From the IMG/VR virus record IMGVR_UViG_3300025086_000094, positions 1 through 37,430 of that record: a stretch of DNA of 37,430 nucleotides; one strand, 5' to 3'. Positions 29,029-36,099 of the stretch are shown here, piece by piece. The stretch comes from a virus. The stretch's first letter is position 1. Every line of letters begins with the position of its first letter. Under the pieces are notes generated by a model, which saw only the letters and a list, made by a program, of their open reading frames with translations, was not told where the DNA came from and made no database searches. Position numbers and translations under genes: made by a program.

Positions 29029-29805
29029 TTATTTAAGTTTTTTCTCTATAGATTTAAAAACTTCTAATCCTTCATCTGTTTTAAACCAAGCTGCTAAAGC
29101 AGAGTAAGGGTGTTCATCAAAAGGAACATTAAATAATTTTCTATTATTAGATCCCCAACTAAATGTTCTATTGTCACCAGATAATTTAAGTATACCGTTT
29201 TCTACTGCTACTATACCTAAATTTCTTAATTGAACATTATCATCTGTAGCTAGATCAACAAATAGTTTAGGATTTCTTTTAGCAAAAACTAAAGAATCTC
29301 TTTTTAGTTCACTATTTGTCATTGTAGTAACAGAAGATCCAGTTTCAACTCTCATTATAGCTTCTAAATGATCTAATGGTAACTCTTTAGCTAAATTTAA
29401 AGCTTGAATTTCCATTTCAATCATATGTAAATCATTGTTTGCTACAGCTACTGGATTATGTTCAAAAAACTTAACTCCGTTTTGAGGGTGCAAACTTAAA
29501 AATTGCTGTAATGTTGGATTTTCTTTAGGAACCATTAAAAAACCTTTTTCAAATATAATATGTTTTAAGGTAGCTGGTCCTTTTTGTTCATCTACAAATA
29601 CTGACTTTTGATTTGTAGCATATCTTAATTCTCTATTATACCCTTCATCTTTGTCAAACCATAATAAAGGATATTTTCTAGTATGTCGTGTAGGGATAGT
29701 ATAAGTTAAAGGTTCGTATTCATTCATTAGTACGTATCTTCTATCTTTATATTCCCAATCACTAAACTTTTTTGTTTTTTCTTTTTCTTTTTCTTTTGTT
29801 GCCAT
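29029..29805 (-). CDS. conserved hypothetical virion-cluster protein (258 aa)
   Basis: The 258-residue protein starts with a Lys/Glu repeat (KEKEKEKTKK) from a short pyrimidine-rich DNA repeat, followed by YVLMNEYEPLTYTIP, RELRYATNQKSVFVDEQKG (about 56-74), HIIFEKGFLMVPKENPTLQQFL and HPQNGVKFFEH, then a mainly helical C-terminal half. The NQKSxFVDEQ block is one I associate with conserved proteins of marine phages located near capsid and tail genes. No enzyme motif is visible. It stands alone between two terminators, which suggests its dose is set separately from the capsid genes. Role in head completion or internal structure is possible. Confidence 0.55.
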   Translation of the reverse strand: MATKEKEKEKTKKFSDWEYKDRRYVLMNEYEPLTYTIPTRHTRKYPLLWFDKDEGYNRELRYATNQKSVFVDEQKGPATLKHIIFEKGFLMVPKENPTLQQFLSLHPQNGVKFFEHNPVAVANNDLHMIEMEIQALNLAKELPLDHLEAIMRVETGSSVTTMTNSELKRDSLVFAKRNPKLFVDLATDDNVQLRNLGIVAVENGILKLSGDNRTFSWGSNNRKLFNVPFDEHPYSALAAWFKTDEGLEVFKSIEKKLK

Positions 29806-29827
29806 AATATAATATAATATAATAATT
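29806..29827 (-). promoter_or_regulatory. A/T-only leader with ATATT pentamer repeats at start codon
   Basis: Read on the - strand, three ATATT pentamers abut the ATG of the 258-residue gene, preceded by AATTATT, with no G or C in the 22 bases. There is no Shine-Dalgarno. A/T-rich unstructured leaders are a known feature of Bacteroidota translation initiation, so this may be the initiation determinant of a highly expressed gene. Confidence 0.5.
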
Positions 29828-29855
29828 AAAAAAGACCCCGCCGAAGCGGGATCTT
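29828..29855 (-). terminator. intrinsic terminator after the capsid/decoration genes
   Basis: On the - strand, AAGATCCCGC pairs with GCGGGGTCTT across a TTCG tetraloop (10 bp, one G-T wobble) and ends in TTTTTT counting the stem base. On the + strand the wobble becomes a C-A mismatch, so the hairpin favours the - direction. It lies 16 nt beyond the stop of the 235-residue gene. Confidence 0.9.
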
Positions 29856-29871
29856 GTTATTGTTTGATTAT

Positions 29872-30579
29872 CTAAACAGTCGTTGGATTTTTACCAAACG
29901 CTATAGATTTAACCTCAGCTCCACCAAACCAAACAACCTCAGGTTGTGAGTTTATAGCAGAAGCAGCTTTTGCAATACCTTCTGAAATAGAAGCTATACA
30001 ATTAGCTTGGTTATAATCTTCATCTTCAAATTCAACAGTCCAACCAGCAAACTCAATATGAGTGTTCGATGCGCCAGTTGCTCCACTAGGTATTTTAGTT
30101 GAAATAAATAATTTATTATCAACTAAGCTTCCACTAGCAGACACACTTTCTACACTGATTATATCGTCAATTGGTATCATCTGATTTTGCCCAGCAAGTG
30201 GATCTAAAGCTACAAGCATAGCTTCAGTAACTGTAAACTGAATAGGCTGTGACCAAGTAGTTTCAGTACCACTTGTAGATGCAGCTACACTTACTACATC
30301 ACCTACCTTGTAGTTATTACCTACACTAGCAACCGTAAGTGTTAGATCATTTAAACCACCTACAGGAGCACCAGCAGTACCAGTCGCACCAGTGAAAGTA
30401 GCTCCACCTTCATCTGCAGCAGCAGCCGCAGAATCTCCTCCTGCATCACCACCTGAAACAACAGCTGGATTTGCTGGATCAACACTAGTTATAACTCCGG
30501 CGCCTGATATAGTTATAGATGTACTTCTAAACGCTCTCCCTGGATTAGCAGCAAGAGGTATTTTTATATAATTACTCAT
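29872..30579 (-). CDS. capsid decoration / head fibre candidate (235 aa)
   Basis: The 235-residue protein is Ala/Gly/Ser/Thr-rich with beta-strand patterns and few charges, typical of exposed virion proteins. It begins MSNYIKIPLAANPGRAF, the same N-terminal motif as the next gene upstream (MSYIKLPL). It has an Ala/Asp/Gly-rich low-complexity stretch (about 40-65) and then regular strands. The start of the protein and its place immediately after the major capsid gene suggest capsid decoration or head fibre, with the shared N-terminus acting as the capsid-binding piece. That is an inference. The gene ends the capsid transcription block and is followed by a strong terminator. Confidence 0.55.
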   Translation of the reverse strand: MSNYIKIPLAANPGRAFRSTSITISGAGVITSVDPANPAVVSGGDAGGDSAAAAADEGGATFTGATGTAGAPVGGLNDLTLTVASVGNNYKVGDVVSVAASTSGTETTWSQPIQFTVTEAMLVALDPLAGQNQMIPIDDIISVESVSASGSLVDNKLFISTKIPSGATGASNTHIEFAGWTVEFEDEDYNQANCIASISEGIAKAASAINSQPEVVWFGGAEVKSIAFGKNPTTV

Positions 30580-30589
30580 GTCTTATCTT

Positions 30590-30928
30590 TTAAATAGGGT
30601 CGTTAGCTTTAGCAAGTACACCTTGACCAGAAACTCCTGATTGAACTTTAGCTTCTGAAGCAAGTTCAAACATAGGAACGTTGCCTTCTTGAGCATTTAC
30701 TTTTAGTATTAATTTTTTCAAATTTAATACATCTTGCTCAGTAACTACACCGTCATAGGTAATGCTAACTCTTAAATAATCGTCTCCAGTTACTGCTGGA
30801 GAAGTATAATACAAATGTATAACATCAGTACCCGAAAGTTCTAATTCATACACACCATCTACATTACATACTATGTAATCTTGTAGAGGATTTCCCACGT
30901 CCTTTAAAGGAAGTTTAATATAACTCAT
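30590..30928 (-). CDS. small capsid decoration candidate (112 aa)
   Basis: The 112-residue protein begins MSYIKLPLKDVGNPLQDY and continues with strands (VYELELSGTDVIHLYY, YLRVSITYDG), then a helix with EQDVLNLKKLILKVNAQEG and a flexible Gly/Ser tail. The N-terminal SYIKLPL motif recurs in the next gene downstream (SNYIKIPL), suggesting paralogues or a shared binding piece. It lies 28 nt after the major capsid gene, the usual place for head decoration or completion proteins. No named family is recognised. Expected to be made in quantity because of operon position. Confidence 0.55.
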   Translation of the reverse strand: MSYIKLPLKDVGNPLQDYIVCNVDGVYELELSGTDVIHLYYTSPAVTGDDYLRVSITYDGVVTEQDVLNLKKLILKVNAQEGNVPMFELASEAKVQSGVSGQGVLAKANDPI

Positions 30929-30956
30929 AATTTCTATGTTTAGAGGTTAATAAAAA

Positions 30957-32456
30957 TTACGCAGCCTTAAACAATACGAAGTTATTTGCAGCTTGTGTTA
31001 CTAAACATCTCTCAGACAAGAAGTGTACTTGCATAGCATCTAAACCAGAAGTATAAGCACCTCCCACAGATCCAGTGATCCATGATTTGTATCTTCTATC
31101 TTCAGTTTCAGAAGCTCTATATCTAACATGTAAGAAAGGTCTTCTAATGTTAACACCCATCATTTGATCGTATACTGTAGTTGTCCCAGCTGGTATCATA
31201 ACACCATCAATAGCTTTAGACATACCACGAGTAGTAGCGTCATTTAGATATTTCCAGTCAGTTTTGTAGAAGTCATAAGAACCTCTTCTAAAACCAGAAA
31301 AACCAAAGTTCAATGCCATTTCAGACTCATTGTCAAAAAGACCATAAGACGCAGAAGCAGTTGAACCATAACCACCACCAGCCATAGCTCCGATCATATC
31401 ATCGAAATCTAATGCAGTAGATCTGTTTAAGAATAACATGTTTTCTTCAATAGCACCTTGCTTATCTAGTTGCTGTAGTATAGCATCGAAATCAGCTAAA
31501 GCACCAGCTCCAGGAGCAGCAGCACCAGAGAAACCAGAGTATACATTACCTCTTGATTCAATAGCAGCAAACATACCTTCAGAACCTTTAACCTCTATAT
31601 TAGCAGCTGGATTTGTAGCAGCACCATAGTTAAATGCGTGCGTAGCTTTCTCAGCTTCAACCATAGACATTTCTAGGTAATCATCAAATCTTAATCTTGT
31701 TTCAGATTCAGACTTTAAATACCATAAGTATCCTGATGTACCATCTTCTGTAGCCACTTCAACCCATCCAATTTGCGCAGTATCAGAACCATTGATCTCG
31801 AAGAAATCTTTAAGAATCATTGGAGAATTGTGATATTGAGTAAATGAAGGCTGAATAGCACCTTGCATTGAATCCATACCTTTTCCAAAGTCAGATCCAT
31901 ATACAAACATTTTAATAGCTGCACCAGCAATACCAGTCACCCAGTCACCACTGTTGTTATAAGGCACTACAGTAATGATGTTTTTAGCTACACCAGCACC
32001 TGTTCCAGTGTCTAAAGGAGACTGAACTACTAAAGCTTTTTGCGTGATTAAGCCAGTAGCTTTATCAGAAACTAAAACAGTTTGACCTGTTCTAATTGCA
32101 ATAGTATCAGTTCCAGTATCACCAACACCTGTACCCATGTTATTAACTGTTAGTTTACAACCTGATGTACTATTTCCACTAGCACTAGCATCATCATAAG
32201 CGATGTGTAATCTATTTTGTTCAGACCAAATTACTTGGTCAGATGTCATAGGCATTTCTGCGCCTACCATTCTTAAGAAACCTGATAATGTTCTATTACC
32301 ATATCTCTCTACTTCCGCCTCATAAAGCTCTGGTAAATACTGTTGTGCAAAATCATTAGCACCGTTAGTAAAATCCAAATAGTTAGTCTGTAAAGCTAAC
32401 TTCTTTTGAGATGGAACAATTTCCGCGGGAAAAGATCCCGAATTTTGAAATCCCAT
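30957..32456 (-). CDS. major capsid protein
   Basis: The 499-residue protein lies directly after the scaffold gene (2 nt apart) in the usual portal-scaffold-capsid order. It is Gly/Ala/Ser-rich and of low charge. It starts with QTNYLDFTNGANDFAQQYLPELYE (an N-terminal arm) and ends with FLSERCLVTQAANNFVLF, which I recall from major capsid proteins of Bacteroidota podoviruses, including crAss-like phages. The length and composition fit an HK97-fold capsid protein without a maturation protease, since none is seen nearby. Position and C-terminal motif make this the best capsid candidate in the window. It has no obvious Shine-Dalgarno, and its leader overlaps the end of the scaffold gene. Confidence 0.8.
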   Translation of the reverse strand: MGFQNSGSFPAEIVPSQKKLALQTNYLDFTNGANDFAQQYLPELYEAEVERYGNRTLSGFLRMVGAEMPMTSDQVIWSEQNRLHIAYDDASASGNSTSGCKLTVNNMGTGVGDTGTDTIAIRTGQTVLVSDKATGLITQKALVVQSPLDTGTGAGVAKNIITVVPYNNSGDWVTGIAGAAIKMFVYGSDFGKGMDSMQGAIQPSFTQYHNSPMILKDFFEINGSDTAQIGWVEVATEDGTSGYLWYLKSESETRLRFDDYLEMSMVEAEKATHAFNYGAATNPAANIEVKGSEGMFAAIESRGNVYSGFSGAAAPGAGALADFDAILQQLDKQGAIEENMLFLNRSTALDFDDMIGAMAGGGYGSTASASYGLFDNESEMALNFGFSGFRRGSYDFYKTDWKYLNDATTRGMSKAIDGVMIPAGTTTVYDQMMGVNIRRPFLHVRYRASETEDRRYKSWITGSVGGAYTSGLDAMQVHFLSERCLVTQAANNFVLFKAA

Positions 32457-32458
32457 TT

Positions 32459-33631
32459 TTATTTATTTTTAAGTTTTCGTTGTATTTTTAGCTTGGAACT
32501 ATCAGCGCCTGTTATAGCTCTAACCTTAAATCCATTTACAAAAACATCACCAGGATCAGCAGATCTAGGCTCGGAGTTTATATTTTTAGATTTAGCTACT
32601 ATATCTTTAGTTGCATCGGCTACGCCTTGCTCGTAAAAATGTTTAGCAACTGTATCAGGATTACTAGCCATATATAACGCTTTGTGATAATCTTCCATAT
32701 TGCCAATCGTACCATCTTCTTTTAGAAACTTTCTTAAAAAATTATTAATACTAGATTGATCATTGGACGTTTTCTCAGTGTCGCTTATTCCATATCTAAA
32801 CTTTTTGTCACCTAAATTAAATTCAAAACCTTTGAATTCTTCTTGTTTGAAGTAACTTTGAGTTCTTTCTTGAAAATCGTCACTAAGTTTTTTTGCTTGT
32901 TCTTGTTCCTTATTGTATCTATTGAAAAAGTCCATTGCTTTTTGTTGTTCTTGATTTATACCGGGTCTCAACTTGATCTCGTCATAATATCTCTTTTTAG
33001 TTTCTTCCAAAAAGTTTTTGGCTTTTGCAATTTCTTCTTTGCGAGCTAGCTGTTTCTTTTTAATAGCTTTCTCGTCTTCAACCTCATCATCAAAATAAAA
33101 TTTATCTTCTAATAGAAAATTAATTTCATCTGTGTCTAAATGAGGTTTAGTATTTTTATAATATTCTAATAATAAAACATCATCGTTTATATTAGAGTAA
33201 TCTCTATTTAATCTAACGTAGTCTTCTAGATTACCACCAGTTTCTTCCATAAAAGTAACTAGTTTTTCTACGTTTTCAGGAAGTTTAGGAGCTTCAACTT
33301 TAGGCTCTGTTTTAATTTCTTCTTTACTTTCAGTTTTTTCTACTTGTGATAAAGGTGATTTTACTTCTTCCTCTTTTTTATTAGCATCTTCACTGGACTC
33401 GACCCGTACTTGTTCGTCCACTTTCTCGCTATCTCCGGATGTTTCGCCCATAAGTACTTCTTCTGTTTTTCGCTCTTGAACGGCATCTTCTTCTTTTTTA
33501 GTTTCTTTATTTGCTAAATCTATTTTAGTTGTTTCGCTTTTCTCTACAAGCTTTCTAGGTCTTCCAGGCTTTTTCTTCACCTTTAAACCTTCGACTTTTT
33601 CGTCGACTATTGGTTTTTCTTTTTCTGACAT
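32459..33631 (-). CDS. capsid scaffold protein with N-terminal AT-hook
   Basis: The 390-residue protein is highly charged. Residues 1-125 are a Lys/Glu-rich disordered region containing KKKPGRPRK (18-26), a match to the AT-hook core GRP that binds the minor groove of A/T-rich DNA. Residues 130-290 are helical with coiled-coil tendency (KKKQLARKEEIAKAKNFLEETKK), and the C-terminal 100 residues include a possible capsid-binding end (SKLKIQRKLKNK). High charge, coiled coil and location between portal and capsid genes match scaffolding proteins. The AT-hook may bind the scaffold to phage DNA, or be incidental in a basic region. Scaffold role is inferred from composition and order. Confidence 0.7.
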   Translation of the reverse strand: MSEKEKPIVDEKVEGLKVKKKPGRPRKLVEKSETTKIDLANKETKKEEDAVQERKTEEVLMGETSGDSEKVDEQVRVESSEDANKKEEEVKSPLSQVEKTESKEEIKTEPKVEAPKLPENVEKLVTFMEETGGNLEDYVRLNRDYSNINDDVLLLEYYKNTKPHLDTDEINFLLEDKFYFDDEVEDEKAIKKKQLARKEEIAKAKNFLEETKKRYYDEIKLRPGINQEQQKAMDFFNRYNKEQEQAKKLSDDFQERTQSYFKQEEFKGFEFNLGDKKFRYGISDTEKTSNDQSSINNFLRKFLKEDGTIGNMEDYHKALYMASNPDTVAKHFYEQGVADATKDIVAKSKNINSEPRSADPGDVFVNGFKVRAITGADSSKLKIQRKLKNK

Positions 33632-33649
33632 AATATAATATAATAGTTA
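33632..33649 (-). promoter_or_regulatory. A/T leader with ATATT pentamer repeats at scaffold start codon
   Basis: Two ATATT pentamers abut the ATG of the scaffold gene on the - strand, in an 18-base stretch with a single C or G. This is the same arrangement as before the 258-residue gene (29806-29827). No Shine-Dalgarno is present. Confidence 0.45.
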
Positions 33650-33657
33650 ATAATAAC

Positions 33658-36099
33658 CTATTTTTTGGTCATGAAATTAGACATTAAATCTAATGAATTA
33701 TCATTTTGTTTTTCAAAATCAATAGGCATATCGTTGTTTTCTCTCTGAGTTATCATAGCTGATTGTTGACTACCAACTATTTTAGCTCTTTTATCTTTTC
33801 TGTTTTCAATTTCTTGTTCTCTTTCTTTATCTCTATCTACTCTCATTGTTTCTTTTTGAACCTCCGTGTTAGCCTTTAACTGAGCTAACTGCATATCATA
33901 TTGAAATTTAACCTGAGCTAATTGCTGTTGTATTTCAGCTTCTTTCAACATTCTTTCTATCTCAAATTGAGATTTACCTTGTTCAATCTGTAGATCAGTT
34001 TGAGCTTTCGCTTGATTCTTTTGCATTTCCGCTGCCGCCGCTCTTTCAGCTTGTTCAGCATTTGCATCAGCTTGCATTTGTATCATAGCTTGCTGCTGCA
34101 TTTGATCTTTTTCTGCTTTTTTCTTTCTTCTTAATTTTAATAAAGAATTTGCTAATTTAAGATTGTGTATTTCTCTTACATCTATAGCATCTTCTAAAGT
34201 TATACTTTGTTGCTGAATAGCCATTTGTATATTTTGCTCTAGCATAGCTTTTTCTTCTTCATCAGGAACTAAGTCTAAATATATACCAAAGTCATATAAG
34301 TGAAGTTCTCTTATGTCGTCTAAAGTTCCTACATTATAAGTGCTTATAGAAGATCGCAAAGCTTCTGCAGTTAGATCAAACTCTAAAGTGTCATTAACTC
34401 TACAAACTATATTTTCACAAGTTCTTACAGTTAGATATAACGCAGCTTGTAATATATGTTTAGTTGCTACATTAGAATTAGCAGCAGCTAACTTTTGTAA
34501 TCCTACTAACGCATCTTCGTGAGGCGTGCTTGCGTCCCTAGCTTCATTAAGTCCGGTTACGTCTCTTATCATTTGCAAGTAGTATTGATAAGTTTGTATT
34601 AAAGAAGCAATTTTTTGTTGACCACTCGAAGAAGATAACTCTTGAATTGGAACTTTACCCGGATTCATATCACCGTCTTGAGTCATAGAGCGACCGACGA
34701 TACTACCAGTTTGAAAATACATATTCAATGCTTCTTGTGGATTGTAATTAGTTCCATTTCCTAAGTCAACTTCTGCTAAACCATCAACGTCCATAAACAC
34801 ACCATCTGGAACAACTCTTGATAATACTTGTTGTAACTTTAAATGTGTTAATTGTATCATGTCTGCAAACCCAGTTATTCTACTAACCAATGATTCTATT
34901 CTACCTTTATACATTTTAGGAGCGCAGATGTTGTAATTCATATTTACTTTAACCAAATTAGATTTAGGTCTAGTCATATTTTCTGCTAAATTCCATTTTA
35001 ATAGCATGTCATGACCTAATATTTTAGCTCCACTATATAGAACTTCTATTGATCTAGAAACTCTGTCAAAGTTGTCATTTTCAGGTGGATTAAAAGTATC
35101 TGGTTTTTCTAAAGCTTTTTCTAGTCCAGAAGCGGTTTGCTTTATTTTAAAAACTTGATCGCTATAAGTTTTATATTCAAAGTATAAAACATATATCATG
35201 TTACCATCGTTTCTACCGTTCCAGTTATATATTAAATTATTGTTACCTGGAAACTTTTGTATTTTCTGTAATTCTTCAGGTGTTAATTTTGGAAACTGTT
35301 TTTTTAAATCTGCTAATGTTATAGCTTTAACTTCACCTACATACCATAAATCTTGAAAGTTTGGATCTTCAGTATAAGAGTAAACTAAATAAGCTGGATC
35401 AACATAATCAACTGTTATACCTTCAGATTCATTCCAATTCGTTTTAACAGCTCCTATACCTAATATTGTTAAATCTTCATTAACTCTTCTTCTAGTTAAA
35501 TCATATTTATTTCTAGACAACACATTATTTATAACCTCTTCTTCTGCTATTTCCACCGACTGCTTATAATCTAATTGCATGTGCAAATCTAACTCCTCTG
35601 CATTCTGTGGTAAATCTTCTGGGTTTTCGTTGTTGTATAAATCTATACCTGTATTTTTCTTAACTTCCGCTAAATACCTATCTGCTTCCATATCTCTCAA
35701 TATGTTTTCTGCGTATTCAGTTCTTTTCTTTAATGAAGCAGGGTCTTGAGCATACGCTTTTATATCATACTGTTTATCAGACATACCATTTACAACTATA
35801 TCTACAAACTTAGGTATAATAGGTATAGGTTTCCAGTCTAAGTTTAAATAACTTAAGTCACCATTAATTGCTAGTTCGTCTTTATATTTTTGAACAGGTT
35901 GTTCAGCTCTAGCGTAAAGTCTTAAAGTTCTAAAATTATTAAAATTATAATTATATCTATTTTGCACGCCAGTTCTAGTTCCGCTAAACCAATCAGCTTC
36001 TATTGCTCTACCCACTTGTCTACCGTAATCAATACTATTCTTAACTTCATCAGGTACCACCTGGTCAGGAAAAATGCTGCTATTATCTGTATAAATCAT
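33658..36099 (-). CDS. portal protein
   Basis: The 813-residue protein begins directly after the terminase stop (TAA ATG) and precedes the scaffold, the standard place of a portal gene. An early block, NLDWKPIPIIPKFVDIVVNG (about 86-105), is one I recall from podovirus portals of Bacteroidota phages. The middle has helix-rich stem and wing sections, with RITGFADMIQLTHLKLQQVL and LIQTYQYYLQMIRDVTGLNE as long helices. The C-terminal 150 residues (about 640-790) form a Gln/Ala/Glu-rich coiled coil that would make the portal barrel. It forms the dodecameric entry ring for DNA and the docking base for the neck proteins. Length is on the large side for portals but normal for this group. Confidence 0.85.
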   Translation of the reverse strand: MIYTDNSSIFPDQVVPDEVKNSIDYGRQVGRAIEADWFSGTRTGVQNRYNYNFNNFRTLRLYARAEQPVQKYKDELAINGDLSYLNLDWKPIPIIPKFVDIVVNGMSDKQYDIKAYAQDPASLKKRTEYAENILRDMEADRYLAEVKKNTGIDLYNNENPEDLPQNAEELDLHMQLDYKQSVEIAEEEVINNVLSRNKYDLTRRRVNEDLTILGIGAVKTNWNESEGITVDYVDPAYLVYSYTEDPNFQDLWYVGEVKAITLADLKKQFPKLTPEELQKIQKFPGNNNLIYNWNGRNDGNMIYVLYFEYKTYSDQVFKIKQTASGLEKALEKPDTFNPPENDNFDRVSRSIEVLYSGAKILGHDMLLKWNLAENMTRPKSNLVKVNMNYNICAPKMYKGRIESLVSRITGFADMIQLTHLKLQQVLSRVVPDGVFMDVDGLAEVDLGNGTNYNPQEALNMYFQTGSIVGRSMTQDGDMNPGKVPIQELSSSSGQQKIASLIQTYQYYLQMIRDVTGLNEARDASTPHEDALVGLQKLAAANSNVATKHILQAALYLTVRTCENIVCRVNDTLEFDLTAEALRSSISTYNVGTLDDIRELHLYDFGIYLDLVPDEEEKAMLEQNIQMAIQQQSITLEDAIDVREIHNLKLANSLLKLRRKKKAEKDQMQQQAMIQMQADANAEQAERAAAAEMQKNQAKAQTDLQIEQGKSQFEIERMLKEAEIQQQLAQVKFQYDMQLAQLKANTEVQKETMRVDRDKEREQEIENRKDKRAKIVGSQQSAMITQRENNDMPIDFEKQNDNSLDLMSNFMTKK

